This document shows, piece after piece, positions 9,381 to 20,040 of a stretch of 64,000 nucleotides of DNA. Origin of the DNA: Methylobacterium organophilum. GTDB taxonomy: Bacteria > Pseudomonadota > Alphaproteobacteria > Rhizobiales > Beijerinckiaceae. Position 1 is the stretch's first letter. Every line of letters starts with the position of its first letter. Below the pieces are notes generated by a model that saw nothing but the letters and a program-made list of their open reading frames with translations, was not told where the DNA came from and made no database searches. The translations under genes and the position numbers were made by a program. The stretch covers positions 1 to 64,000 of the forward strand of contig NZ_BPQV01000011.1 in the NCBI RefSeq assembly GCF_022179465.1. The letters are read 5' to 3'.

Positions 9381-11207
9381 ATGGACGAGACTCGCGGCAC
9401 GCTGATCGACGAGCCGGGTCTTCCCGGCATGCCGGCTCCCGCTGCGGCGCCGACACCCTATCGGGTGCTCGCCCGCAAGTACCGGCCGCAGACCTTCGAC
9501 GATCTGATCGGCCAGGGCGCCATGGTGCGCACCCTGGCGAACGCCTTCCGGGCCAACCGGATTCCCCAGGCTTGGATGCTCACCGGCGTGCGCGGGGTCG
9601 GCAAGACCACCACGGCCCGCATCCTGGCCCGCGGCCTGAACTATGTCCGCGCGGGCGCGCCCGACAGCGGACCGACCATCGCCATGCCCGAGCTCGGGCT
9701 GCACTGCCAGGCGATCATGGAATCCCGGCACATGGACGTGCTGGAGATGGATGCCGCCTCGCATACCGGCATCGACGACGTGCGCGCCATCATCGACGGC
9801 ATCCGCTACGCGCCGGTCTCGGCCCGCTACAAGGTCTACATCGTGGACGAGGTCCACATGCTCTCGGAGAAGGCGTTCAACGCCTTCCTGAAGACGCTGG
9901 AGGAGCCGCCGCCCCACGCCAAGTTCGTGTTCGCCACGACCGAGATCCGCAAGGTCCCCGTCACCATCCTCTCGCGCTGCCAGCGCTTCGACCTGCGCCG
10001 CGTCGAGGCGGACACGCTCTCCGCCCATCTGCGCAAGATCTGCGCGGCGGAAAGCGTCGCGATCGAGGACGAGGCGCTCGCGGCCCTGACCCGCGCGGCC
10101 GAGGGCTCGGTGCGCGATGCCCTCTCCCTGCTCGATCAGGCGATCGCCCACGGCGCAGGCGCCGTCACCGCGGCGGGGGTGCGCGACATGCTCGGCCTCG
10201 CCGACCGCGCCCGCATCGTCGACCTGTTCGAGGCGGTGATGAAGGGCGACGTGCCCGCCGCCTTCGCGGAGCTGCGCGCGCAATACGATGCCGGGGCCGA
10301 TCCGGCGGTGGTGCTCTCGGATCTCGCCGGCTTCACCCATCTCGTCACGCGCCTGAAGCTGGTGCCGGCGGAGGCCGCCGCGGACCCGACCCTGAGCGAG
10401 GCCGAGCGCACCCGCGGAGCCGCCTTCGCGGGCAAGCTCTCGGTGCGGGTGCTGTCGCGGGCCTGGCAGATCCTGCTCAAGGCGGTCCCCGAGGCGCAGA
10501 TGGCGAGCCGGCCCCTCGCCGCGGCGGAGATGGCGCTGGTGCGCCTCGCCTATGCCGCGGACCTGCCGACGCCCGACGAGACGCTGCGGCGCCTGAAGGG
10601 CGAGGCCCTGAGCGCGCCCGCGCCGGCCCCCGTCGCACCCGCCGCCCCCCGCGAGGAGCCCGTCGCGGTCATGCCGCCGCGGATGGACGTGCCGCCCCGG
10701 CCGGCCCTGGTCGCCACCAGCGCGGCGCCGCGGGCCATGGCCGAACCCGCCCAGCGGGCGCCGGAGCCCGCCGGCCCGCAGATCCGCCGGTTCGAGGACC
10801 TCGTCGCCCTGGCCGACCAGCACCGGGATATCGGGCTGCGGACGGCGCTGGAGCGGGATTGCCATCTCGTCCGCTTCGAGGATGGGCGCGTCGAGTTCCG
10901 CCTCGCCCCCGGCGGCCGCCAGACCCTCGCCAACGACCTCGCCCGGGCCCTCGACGCCTGGACCGGGCGGCGCTGGATCGTCGCCCTCTCCAAGGAAGAG
11001 GGGGCGCCGACGCTCGAATCCCGGGCGCGCAGCGCACAGGAGACGCGGCACCAGAACGCCGCTGCCCATCCCCTCGTCCGCGAAGTCCTCACCCGCTTTC
11101 CCGGCGCCCAGATCGTCGACGTGCGCGAGAAGGTGGCCGACGAGCCTGCGGAACCGGATCTCGGTGCCCTGTCCGATGGGTCCCCCCCCGAGGAGGAGGA
11201 CGCGTAG
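9381..11207 (+). CDS. dnaX: DNA polymerase III subunit gamma/tau
   Basis: 608 residues. AAA+ clamp-loader ATPase with Walker A GVRGVGKTTT (69-78), a DEVHMLSEKAFNAFLKTLEE Walker B/sensor region and an SRCQRFDLRR arginine-finger segment. A lid domain, a Pro/Ala-rich linker (about 415-465) and a tau-like C-terminal domain follow. It loads the beta clamp and tethers polymerase cores. Of the four zinc-binding cysteines of the E. coli protein only one is evident (GLHCQAI); I believe this is common in the order. ybaB follows 201 bases downstream. Confidence 0.96.
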   Translation: MDETRGTLIDEPGLPGMPAPAAAPTPYRVLARKYRPQTFDDLIGQGAMVRTLANAFRANRIPQAWMLTGVRGVGKTTTARILARGLNYVRAGAPDSGPTIAMPELGLHCQAIMESRHMDVLEMDAASHTGIDDVRAIIDGIRYAPVSARYKVYIVDEVHMLSEKAFNAFLKTLEEPPPHAKFVFATTEIRKVPVTILSRCQRFDLRRVEADTLSAHLRKICAAESVAIEDEALAALTRAAEGSVRDALSLLDQAIAHGAGAVTAAGVRDMLGLADRARIVDLFEAVMKGDVPAAFAELRAQYDAGADPAVVLSDLAGFTHLVTRLKLVPAEAAADPTLSEAERTRGAAFAGKLSVRVLSRAWQILLKAVPEAQMASRPLAAAEMALVRLAYAADLPTPDETLRRLKGEALSAPAPAPVAPAAPREEPVAVMPPRMDVPPRPALVATSAAPRAMAEPAQRAPEPAGPQIRRFEDLVALADQHRDIGLRTALERDCHLVRFEDGRVEFRLAPGGRQTLANDLARALDAWTGRRWIVALSKEEGAPTLESRARSAQETRHQNAAAHPLVREVLTRFPGAQIVDVREKVADEPAEPDLGALSDGSPPEEEDA

Positions 11208-11408
11208 GAGGCATTCCGACGCGGTGGCTCAGCTCCGCGCGTTTCGGCAACGATCCGGCCGCGCCTTGGATTCGGGCGGCCCTGCGGTCATGTGAGGGAT
11301 CGGGATCCCCGCGAGCCGCGGCAAGAACCTTTTCTGCGACGCGCTTCCCGACGCCGGCCGGCGTCTCGTCCCGGGAAGCGACCACGACAGCACCGGAGCG
11401 GTCACGAC

Positions 11409-11732
11409 ATGCGCGACATCATGGGCATCATGAAGCAGGCCCAGGCCATGCAGGAGAAGATGGCCTCGCTTCAGAGCGAGCTCGACCATGTGGAGGTGGC
11501 CGGCAGCTCCGGCGGCGGGGCCGTCGCGGTGCGGATGACCGCCAAGGGGCAGCTCAAGGGCATCACCCTCGACCCCTCCCTGATGAACCCGGACGAGCGC
11601 GAGATCCTCGAGGATCTGATCGTCGCCGCCGTGAACGACGCCCGCGCCAAGGCGGAGGCGACCGCCCAGGAGAAGATGGCCGAGCTCACCAAGGGCCTGC
11701 CCCTGCCGCCCGGCATGAAGCTGCCCTTCTGA
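11409..11732 (+). CDS. YbaB/EbfC family nucleoid-associated protein
   Basis: 107 residues from the ATG at 11409 (MRDIMGIMKQAQAMQEKMAS). The family layout is present: an N-terminal helix, a central beta sheet (VEVAGSSGGGAVAVRMTAKG) and a long C-terminal helix ending in GLPLPPGMKLPF. Members bind DNA as tweezer-like dimers. dnaX-ybaB-recR is a frequent order, but recR is missing here because a convergent gene, pckA, comes next. Confidence 0.92.
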   Translation: MRDIMGIMKQAQAMQEKMASLQSELDHVEVAGSSGGGAVAVRMTAKGQLKGITLDPSLMNPDEREILEDLIVAAVNDARAKAEATAQEKMAELTKGLPLPPGMKLPF

Positions 11733-11755
11733 TCCTCCGGGAGCACGGAACGGAA

Positions 11756-11781
11756 ACGGCGGCGAGAGGCCCCGCCGCCGT
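11756..11781. terminator. possible terminator hairpin between ybaB and pckA
   Basis: ACGGCGGCG (11756-11764) pairs perfectly with CGCCGCCGT (11773-11781) around an 8-base loop, between two convergent genes. No T-run follows, so factor-independent termination would be weak. Confidence 0.45.
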
Positions 11782-11807
11782 CCTCGGACAGGTCGACCGA
11801 AGGCGTC

Positions 11808-13424
<1,617 letters not shown>

Positions 13425-13555
13425 GTTCGCTCTCCCTGGGCCCCTGATCGCGCCGGCCGGCCGCCGCTCCCGGCGTCGGTCTCGTTCGATGAAGGCGTCC
13501 ACGCGGTCGTTCAGGACCGCCGCGCGCAGGTTCACCGCCTCATCGCCACAACCGG

Positions 13556-13581
13556 GATATCGGACCGACCTTAGCCGTCAA
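13556..13581 (-). promoter_or_regulatory. candidate pckA promoter
   Basis: Read on the minus strand, TTGACG (13581-13576) is followed 14-16 bases later by GATATC/TATCCC (from 13561). It lies in the AT-richer 13,560-13,700 segment and would give a leader of roughly 120 bases. The spacing is imperfect, so this is tentative. Confidence 0.3.
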
Positions 13582-13700
13582 CCGAACTTTGGACGGAGAT
13601 CCGATCGCGCCGAACCCAATCGAGGTAGAATTTTTGGACGAGCGGCCCTGTCTGTCACCTGAACAAAATTTCACGCCATCCATTAGCCCAGGCTCGAAAA

Positions 13701-14171
13701 TTAGTTTTGAGGAACGTCGAGGGTCCTCCGCCAGAAATCCAGGCTCTCAGGATTGACGGGAGCGCCCGCCTCTCGGTTCCGCTCGGTCACGAACACATGG
13801 AATCGCTGCGCCCGCTGAAGGCCGGCCAGCGCGCGGGTGGCGGCGAGGATCCGCGTGATGCGCAGGTGATTGTGGTCGTAGGCGCGCAGCCAGCCCTGCG
13901 TGTCGCGATAGAAGCGCGTCATCCGCTCGAGGGCGGCGTCGAGCCCGGCCAGGGCCTGCGGATCGGCGCGGATCGCCTCCGCCTCCTCCGCTCCCAGCAC
14001 GGGGGCGCCGGGCACCGCCCGGCTCGCCTCGGGCAGCGGGAAGCACCACTGGATGAAGTCGTGCACGCCCTCGATCCGCGCATCGTCGAAGGCGAGCACA
14101 TCGGCGAGGCGGCGCCCGCTGCCGTCCTTGCCGGATCCCGAGAGAAAGGCGTGGATCGGACCCGCGCTCAT
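13701..14171 (-). CDS. OGFr-like conserved-region protein
   Basis: 156 residues. The sequence matches the conserved region named after the eukaryotic opioid growth factor receptor: HAFLSGSGKDGSGRRLADVL, then HDFIQWCFPLPEASRAVPGAP, then FYRDTQGWLRAYDHNHLRI. Bacterial members are uncharacterised, and the name says nothing about function here. The start codon overlaps the gpsA stop as ATGA (14168-14171), so the two are translationally coupled. Whether the function is linked to glycerolipid synthesis is unknown. Confidence 0.8.
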   Translation of the reverse strand: MSAGPIHAFLSGSGKDGSGRRLADVLAFDDARIEGVHDFIQWCFPLPEASRAVPGAPVLGAEEAEAIRADPQALAGLDAALERMTRFYRDTQGWLRAYDHNHLRITRILAATRALAGLQRAQRFHVFVTERNREAGAPVNPESLDFWRRTLDVPQN

Positions 14172-15178
14172 TCGAACTCTCCCTTGAGGGGACGCGCCAG
14201 CAGGCGGGCGATCACGTCGTCGACGCCCGCCGCGCCCGTGACGATGGCGGCGACGGCCTCGGCCACCGGCATCTCGACGTCCCGGGCACGGGCGAGGCCG
14301 ACCAGGGCCGCGGCGGTGAAGGCGCCCTCCGCGAGCTTGCCGCCCGCGGCCTCCTCCGGCGAGGCGCCGCGGCCGAGCCGCTCGCCGAAGGCGAAGTTGC
14401 GCGATTGCGGCGAGGAGGCGGTGAGCACGAGATCGCCGAGGCCGGACAGGCCCATCAGCGTCTCCGGGCGGCCGCCATAGGCGCGGGCGAAGCGCATCAG
14501 TTCGGCGAAGGCCCGGGCGATCAGGGCGGCCCGGGCGCTCTCGCCGAGGGCCCGCCCGGCGACGATCCCGGAGGCGATGGCGAGCACGTTCTTGCCGGCG
14601 CCGCCGATCTCGACCCCGCGCACGTCGTCCGTGTGGTAGAGCCGGAAGCTCGGCCCGGAGAGCAGACCCGCGAGCCGCGCGGCCAGCGCCCCGTCCTCCG
14701 CCGCGAGCGTCACCGCGGTCGGCAGGCCCCGGGCGACGTCGGAGGCGAAACTCGGCCCCGACAGGACGGCGATCCGGCGGCCCGGCCCCAGGGCCTCCGC
14801 GGCGACGGCGCTCATGAAAGCGTCGGAGCCGCGCTCGATCCCCTTGGCGCAGAGCACGAGCGGCGCATCTTCCCGCAGGGCGCCTTCCAGGCGCCCGAGG
14901 ACGCTCCGCAGGGTCTGGGCCGGCACCACCGACAGGACCGTCCCCGCCGTCGCGAGATCGCCCTCCGCCGCGGTCGGCCGCACGCCGTTCCGCAGCGTCA
15001 CACCGGGCAGGTAGCGTTGGTTCACCCGCGTCCGCGCCATCGTCGCGGCGGCCTCCGGGTCGCGCAGCCACAGGATCACGTCGCGGCCCGCCGCCGCGGC
15101 AGCGTTGGCCAGCGCCGTCCCCCATGCGCCGCCGCCGATCACCGCCACCTGGTTCGCGGCTTCACCCGACATCGCCAT
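14168..15178 (-). CDS. gpsA: glycerol-3-phosphate dehydrogenase [NAD(P)+]
   Basis: 336 residues. Rossmann motif VAVIGGGAWGTALANAAAAAG at the N-terminus (about 10-30), the substrate region LCAKGIERGSDAFMSAV, and the catalytic-lysine motif GAGKNVLAIASGIVAGRALGESA with a C-terminal helical domain. It reduces dihydroxyacetone phosphate to sn-glycerol 3-phosphate, the phospholipid precursor. The stop overlaps the next gene's start by four bases. In many relatives tsaD adjoins gpsA; here a chemoreceptor gene and a GNAT gene lie between them. Confidence 0.96.
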   Translation of the reverse strand: MAMSGEAANQVAVIGGGAWGTALANAAAAAGRDVILWLRDPEAAATMARTRVNQRYLPGVTLRNGVRPTAAEGDLATAGTVLSVVPAQTLRSVLGRLEGALREDAPLVLCAKGIERGSDAFMSAVAAEALGPGRRIAVLSGPSFASDVARGLPTAVTLAAEDGALAARLAGLLSGPSFRLYHTDDVRGVEIGGAGKNVLAIASGIVAGRALGESARAALIARAFAELMRFARAYGGRPETLMGLSGLGDLVLTASSPQSRNFAFGERLGRGASPEEAAGGKLAEGAFTAAALVGLARARDVEMPVAEAVAAIVTGAAGVDDVIARLLARPLKGEFE

Positions 15179-15540
15179 TCCGAAACTCCCTGACGCGATC
15201 GACCCCCTTTTCGCGTAAGGGGCGCCGGCCGGCCAGAGCGTTCCGCGCGGCCTGCGGGCCGGAGCGCCCGAGAATCACCGCGCGTTTCCGCATGCATCGT
15301 TCGTGTGCGGTCGCTCGAAGCGCCCCAAATGTTAGCGAGATACGACATATATTGGTTTAGTTCATCGGGCCGACCGGTTGCATCAGCACTGGTTCATCGT
15401 TTCGGCTGAGTTCAGTGACAACAATCACACAGTCCGCCTCAGCTCGCCCGTTCTCAAATTTTTCGGTCGTTCACAAAAAAATAAGCAATCTAAATCAAGA
15501 CCGGTTGTGCACCATTGAGTGCGAGGAATGGGGGGCGCCG
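15179..15540. other. intergenic region between gpsA and the chemoreceptor gene
   Basis: About 360 bases, divergent promoters expected. The segment 15,320-15,520 is clearly AT-rich compared with its surroundings (GAGATACGACATATATTGG, TCACAAAAAAATAAGCAATC). A frame continuous with the chemoreceptor is open from a GTG at 15415, but the 42 residues it would add look like translated non-coding sequence. No recognisable RNA gene was seen. Confidence 0.4.
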
Positions 15541-17016
15541 GTGGTATTCTTCAATTCGGACCACGACGCGGTCCTGCGCGCGATCGATCGGTCGCAGGCC
15601 CGCATCAGCTTCTCGCGGGACGGCGAGGTGCTCTCGGCCAACGAGAATTTCCTGAAGCTCGTGGGCTACGGCCTCGACGAGATCCTGGGCCGCCACCACA
15701 GCATGTTCGTGCCGCCGGCCGAGCGCGAGAGCAAGGCGTATCGCGCCTTCTGGACGAGCCTGAAGGCGGGCGAGGTCCAGTCGCGGGAGTTTCGCCGCAT
15801 CGGCAAGGACGGCCGCACCATCTGGATGCAGGCCTCCTACAATCCCGTGCTCGATGCCAGGGGCCGGACGGCGAAGATCGTGAAGATCGCCGTCGACATC
15901 ACGGCGCAGAAGCTGGAGAACGCCGCCCACGAGGCGCAGATCGCGGCGATCAACCGGTCGCAGGCGGTGATCCACTTCGCCCTCGACGGCACCATCACCG
16001 ACGCGAACGAGAATTTCCTCAAGACGGTGGGCTACAGCCTCGAAGAGGTCCGGGGCCGGCACCACAGCATCTTCGTGACGCAGGCCGAGCGCGAGAGCGC
16101 CGCCTATGCCGCGTTCTGGCAGACCCTGGGAAGCGGCAGTTACCACAGCGGCGAGTTCAAGCGCTTCGGCAAGGACGGCCGCGAGGTCTGGATCTACGGC
16201 TCGTACAATCCGGTGTTCGACGAGGACGGCAAGCCCTGCGCCGTCGTGAAGTTCTGCAGCGACGTGACCCAGCGCGTCGCCGACCGCCTCCGCCGGGCCG
16301 AAGGCCAGCGCGCGATCGAGGCCGATCTCGGCGAGATCACCGTGGCCATGACGGATGTGAGCCGCCAGGCGATCGCGGCGGTGGAGGCGGTCTCCACCGC
16401 CTCGGACAACGTGCAGGCGGTGGCCGCCGGCACGGAGGAATTCGCAGCCTCGATCTCCGAACTGAGCCGCCACGCCAGCCAAGCCAAGAACGTCTCGGAC
16501 GAGGCCGTGATGAAGGCCGAGCAGGCCGGCGCCATCGTCTCCAGCCTGACCTCCGCGGCGGAGCGCATCGGCGAGGTGATCTCGGTGATCCGCTCGATCG
16601 CCGATCAGACCAACCTTCTCGCCCTCAATGCCACGATCGAGGCCGCCCGCGCCGGCCAAGCCGGCCGCGGCTTCGCCGTCGTCGCCTCGGAGGTGAAGGC
16701 GCTGGCGGGCCAGTCGTCCCGCGCGACCGAGGATATCGGCAAGCAGATCTCCGCCGTGCAGGAATCGACCGGCCAGGCGGTGAGCGCGATCGAGGCCATC
16801 GCGGCGACCATCGGCAGTCTGAGCGAGATCTCGATGAGCGTCTCCTCCGCGGTCACCGAGCAGGCGGCCGTGACCCAGGAGATCTCGAGCAACATGCAGA
16901 TCGCGGCACGCAACGTCGACACCGTGCGCACGAATATGGGGGGCATCGCCCGGGCGGCGGGCGCGGTCGACGAATCCGTGAAGAAGGTCGCGCAATCGGC
17001 CCGCGCCATCGCCTGA
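15541..17016 (+). CDS. cytoplasmic methyl-accepting chemotaxis protein with two PAS domains
   Basis: 491 residues from the GTG at 15541 (GAGGAATG precedes it); an alternative GTG at 15415 would give 533 residues. Two nearly duplicate PAS-PAC units at about 8-125 and 130-250 share AIDRSQ/AINRSQ, ANENFLK.VGY, GRHHS.FV and GKDGR.(I/V)W. They are followed by an MCP signalling domain with the highly conserved tip [20 protein letters not shown] (about 356-376). There is no transmembrane segment and no periplasmic domain, so it senses an internal cue, probably energy or redox state if PAS binds a cofactor. No C-terminal CheR-tethering pentapeptide is visible. Confidence 0.92.
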   Translation: MVFFNSDHDAVLRAIDRSQARISFSRDGEVLSANENFLKLVGYGLDEILGRHHSMFVPPAERESKAYRAFWTSLKAGEVQSREFRRIGKDGRTIWMQASYNPVLDARGRTAKIVKIAVDITAQKLENAAHEAQIAAINRSQAVIHFALDGTITDANENFLKTVGYSLEEVRGRHHSIFVTQAERESAAYAAFWQTLGSGSYHSGEFKRFGKDGREVWIYGSYNPVFDEDGKPCAVVKFCSDVTQRVADRLRRAEGQRAIEADLGEITVAMTDVSRQAIAAVEAVSTASDNVQAVAAGTEEFAASISELSRHASQAKNVSDEAVMKAEQAGAIVSSLTSAAERIGEVISVIRSIADQTNLLALNATIEAARAGQAGRGFAVVASEVKALAGQSSRATEDIGKQISAVQESTGQAVSAIEAIAATIGSLSEISMSVSSAVTEQAAVTQEISSNMQIAARNVDTVRTNMGGIARAAGAVDESVKKVAQSARAIA

Positions 17017-17041
17017 ACCGACGCGACGTCTCGGCACGAAC

Positions 17042-17070
17042 GGGCGTCCGGCGCGAGCCGGGCGCCCATT
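17042..17070. terminator. terminator between chemoreceptor and GNAT genes
   Basis: GGGCGTCCGGC (17042-17052) pairs with GCCGGGCGCCC (17057-17067) around a GCGA loop, with one G-U pair, followed by ATTTCG. It sits between convergent genes. Confidence 0.6.
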
Positions 17071-17073
17071 TCG

Positions 17074-18021
17074 TCAGGCGGGTGCGAGGGTGAGCCTGTA
17101 GAGCACGTGCCGGCTCAGGGGCGAATCCGGCGCCAGGGCCGGATGGTCGAAATCCTCCTCCGGGGCGCGCTGCATGCCGAGGCGCTCCATCACGGCCCGC
17201 GAGGGCTGGTTGCCCTCCGCCGTGTAGGCGACGACGGCGGCGATGCCGCAGCGTTCGCGCAGATCGGCCAGGGCGAGCCGGGCCCCGCGCGTGGCGAGGC
17301 CGCGGCCCCAGGCGTCCCGGGCGAGCCGCCAGCCGATCTCCACCGTGTCGCCCGGCCGGGCGCCGCCGGCGAAGGGCATGGCCCGCATCACCCGCATCCC
17401 GCCGACGAACCCGGCGAAGGGCAGCCCGCCCGCGATCTCGACCGCCCAGGGGCCGAACCCGTCCGCCTCGAAGCGGCGATCGAGGGCGCGCGCCTCCGCC
17501 ACGCTCTCGTCCCGGCCGCGCAGGGCCGGGAAGAAGCGCATCACCGCCGGATCGGCATTGAGCGCGGCGAAGGCCTCGTCGTCCGCGCGCCGCCAGCGCC
17601 GCAGGATCAGATCTCCCGCGCGCAGGACCTCCGGCGCGGCGGGCAGCGGCCGCTTGTGGCGCCAGGCCAGGGAGCGGTCGTTCAGGAGCCGGAGATCCGC
17701 CCGTCCTTCGAGCACCGCCTCGCCAAGCTCCAGCGCCAAAGTGAGCCGGTCCTCCGGCATGTTGGCCCAGGCCGGGGGCGCCACGCTCTCGCGCCAGGGG
17801 GCGCCGCAGGCATTGTCGAGGAGGATGCGCGCGAAGCAATGGTCGAGGCGCACCGGCCAGTCCGGGCGCGTGCGGGCCGCCTCCGGCAGGCGCCGGTCGA
17901 CGAGGTCGCGCCAGCGGGCCCGGCGCTCCGCCTCGGTTCCCGGCGCCGGGGGCTCCGGCTCGGACAGGCGCAGGTCGGGCAGGTTGCCGCGACCGTAACG
18001 GTAGCGCGGCCGCTGCTTCAA
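17074..18021 (-). CDS. GNAT family N-acetyltransferase with conserved N-terminal extension
   Basis: 315 residues if it starts at the TTG at 18021, which overlaps the tsaD stop as TTGA. The C-terminal 190 residues form a RimJ/RimL-like GNAT domain: [20 protein letters not shown], then [20 protein letters not shown] (acetyl-CoA loop), then ERLGMQ. The first 120 or so residues ([19 protein letters not shown]) form a separate conserved-looking domain I cannot name. The substrate is unknown. Translational coupling to tsaD suggests a link to tRNA or ribosomal-protein modification, but that is only inference. A TTG start is unusual in this genome; no better in-frame start is near. Confidence 0.78.
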   Translation of the reverse strand: MKQRPRYRYGRGNLPDLRLSEPEPPAPGTEAERRARWRDLVDRRLPEAARTRPDWPVRLDHCFARILLDNACGAPWRESVAPPAWANMPEDRLTLALELGEAVLEGRADLRLLNDRSLAWRHKRPLPAAPEVLRAGDLILRRWRRADDEAFAALNADPAVMRFFPALRGRDESVAEARALDRRFEADGFGPWAVEIAGGLPFAGFVGGMRVMRAMPFAGGARPGDTVEIGWRLARDAWGRGLATRGARLALADLRERCGIAAVVAYTAEGNQPSRAVMERLGMQRAPEEDFDHPALAPDSPLSRHVLYRLTLAPA

Positions 18022-19067
18022 GCCGCGGCCTGCGGCGCGGCCAGCGGCCAGCGGGCCCGGGCGGGCGCCGTGATGTCGTCGACCAGGCCGAGGCGCAGGC
18101 GCTCCAGGCCGGCCCAGGCGATCATGGCGCCGTTGTCGCCGCAGAGATTCAGGGGCGGCGCCACGAAGTCGAGCCCGACCTCGCCGGCCTGGGCCGCGAG
18201 CGCCCGGCGCACGGCGCCGTTGGCCGCCACGCCCCCCGCCGCGACCAGGGCGGTCGGATGCCCGGCGACGGCGCCGAAGCCGCGCAGGGCCACGCGGACG
18301 CGGTCGACCACGACGTCGACCACCGCGGCCTGGAAGCTCGCGCAGAGATCGGCCACGTCGGCGCCCGCGAGCGGCGTGAGCTTCTCCGCCTCGATCCGCA
18401 GGGCGGTCTTCAGCCCGGAGAGGGAAAAGTTCGCCTCGCGCCGCCCGATCATCGGCCGCGGCAGGGCGAAGCGCTCCGGGTTGCCGCTCTCGGCGAGGCG
18501 CTCGACCTCGGGGCCGCCGGGATAGCCGAGGCCCAGGAGCTTGGCGACCTTGTCGAAGGCCTCGCCGATGGCGTCGTCGATGGTGGTGCCGAGGCGGACA
18601 TAGTCGCCCACCCCCTTCACGGCGACGAGCTGGGTATGACCGCCCGAGGCCAGGAGCAGCAGGTAGGGGAAGGCGATGCCGTCGGTGAGGCGCGGGGTCA
18701 GCGCATGCGCCTCCAGATGATTGACGGCGAGCAGGGGCTTGCGCGTGACGAGGGCGAGCGTCTTGGCCGTCACCAGCCCGATCAGGACGCCGCCGATCAG
18801 CCCCGGCCCGGCCGCGACGGCGATGCCGTCGAGATCGGACAGGCGCGTGCCCGCCCTGTCGAGGGCGCGGGCGATCAGCCGGTCGAGCACCTCGACATGG
18901 GCGCGGGCGGCGATCTCCGGCACCACGCCGCCATAGGCCGCATGCTCGGCGATCTGGCTCAGCACCTCGTTGGCGAGGATGAGGCCGGGAGCCTTCTCCC
19001 CCTCCCCCGGCGAGACGATCGCTGCGGCGGTCTCGTCGCAGGTGGTCTCGATGCCGAGGATCTTCAT
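18018..19067 (-). CDS. tsaD: tRNA N6-adenosine threonylcarbamoyltransferase
   Basis: 349 residues. ASKHA-fold motifs: [16 protein letters not shown] at the N-terminus, the metal-binding pair in VNHLEAHAL (H-x3-H), [12 protein letters not shown], and [13 protein letters not shown] and [12 protein letters not shown] toward the C-terminus. It transfers threonylcarbamoyl from TC-AMP to A37 of ANN-decoding tRNAs, with TsaB and TsaE. It is transcribed divergently from hemD, with 121 bases between the start codons. Confidence 0.97.
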   Translation of the reverse strand: MKILGIETTCDETAAAIVSPGEGEKAPGLILANEVLSQIAEHAAYGGVVPEIAARAHVEVLDRLIARALDRAGTRLSDLDGIAVAAGPGLIGGVLIGLVTAKTLALVTRKPLLAVNHLEAHALTPRLTDGIAFPYLLLLASGGHTQLVAVKGVGDYVRLGTTIDDAIGEAFDKVAKLLGLGYPGGPEVERLAESGNPERFALPRPMIGRREANFSLSGLKTALRIEAEKLTPLAGADVADLCASFQAAVVDVVVDRVRVALRGFGAVAGHPTALVAAGGVAANGAVRRALAAQAGEVGLDFVAPPLNLCGDNGAMIAWAGLERLRLGLVDDITAPARARWPLAAPQAAA

Positions 19068-19188
19068 GACGCGCGAAACCCTGACTTGGAATCCGGACGC
19101 GCCGCCTCCGGGATTGCCGGCCGGCGCGGCCCCGGTTTACGGCTTTTCGCGCGGGGGCGACAGGGCCCGCGGCGGCGCGGAGGGCGGC

Positions 19189-19899
19189 ATGCGCATCTGG
19201 GTGGCCCGGCCGGAACCCGGCGCGTCGCGCACCGCCGCGCGCCTGACGGAGCTCGGCCATCGCCCGCTGATCGCACCGGTGATGCGGGTCGCCCCGACCG
19301 GGGAGAGGCCGCCGGAAGGCCCCTTCGACGCGGTGCTGCTGACGAGCGCGAGCGCGGCCGAGCCCCTCGCCGCCCTCGGCGCGACGGCGGCCCTCCCGGT
19401 CTTCGCCGTCGGCCGCCGCACCGCGGAGGCGGCGCGCAGGGCCGGCTTCGCGGAGGTCGTGAGCGCGGACGGGGACGCGCAGGCCCTCGCCGCCCTGGTG
19501 GGGCGGACCTGCCCCCCCGGCGCGCGGCTGCTGCACCCGGCCGGGGCCGACCGCAAGGCGGAGCCCGGCGCCACCCTCGCCGCGGCGGGTTTCCGCGTCG
19601 CCGTCTGGACGGCTTACGCGGCCCGCGCCGTCGATCGCTTGCCGGCAACGGTTCTCGCCGCGCTCGGGGGCGAAGAGGGTGGACTCGACGGCGTGCTTCA
19701 CTATTCCCGGCGCAGCGCCGAGACGGCGACGAAGCTTGCGGTAGCCGCGGGCGCCGAGGCGCGCTATCGGGCGCTCCGGCACTTCTGCCTGTCGGCCGAC
19801 GTGGCCGTGCCTCTGGTCGAGAGGGGGGTCGCGGCCCATTTCGTGGCAGCGCGGCCGGACGAGGACACGCTCCTCGCCGGCCTCGCGCAGGCGCGCTGA
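19189..19899 (+). CDS. hemD: uroporphyrinogen-III synthase
   Basis: 236 residues from the ATG at 19189 (GGAGGGCGGC precedes it). The two-lobed HemD pattern is present: MRIWVARPEPGASRTAARL, VLLTSASAAEPL, VFAVGRRTAEAARRAGF, LHYSRRSAET, and a C-terminal FVAARPDEDTLLAGL. It closes hydroxymethylbilane to uroporphyrinogen III. hemC, often just upstream, is not in this window. Mic60 and HemY genes follow on the same strand, the order seen across alphaproteobacteria. Confidence 0.9.
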   Translation: MRIWVARPEPGASRTAARLTELGHRPLIAPVMRVAPTGERPPEGPFDAVLLTSASAAEPLAALGATAALPVFAVGRRTAEAARRAGFAEVVSADGDAQALAALVGRTCPPGARLLHPAGADRKAEPGATLAAAGFRVAVWTAYAARAVDRLPATVLAALGGEEGGLDGVLHYSRRSAETATKLAVAAGAEARYRALRHFCLSADVAVPLVERGVAAHFVAARPDEDTLLAGLAQAR

Positions 19900-20040
19900 G
19901 GGCCGCGTTCCGGTCTCGCCGGGGCCGGCGGCGCGACGGGTGTTTCATCAGGCGGCCCCTGGGGCCGCGGGATCGGCGTGCGCGTCGGCGGGTCCTCGGA
20001 CCGGCCAGGGGCGGCAGCCTGGGAGAAGGACGACAGGTCG

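Noticed and set aside
19064-19948. 294-residue minus-strand frame opposite hemD
   Set aside because: Arg/Pro-rich low-complexity translation with no motif; hemD on the plus strand explains the region.
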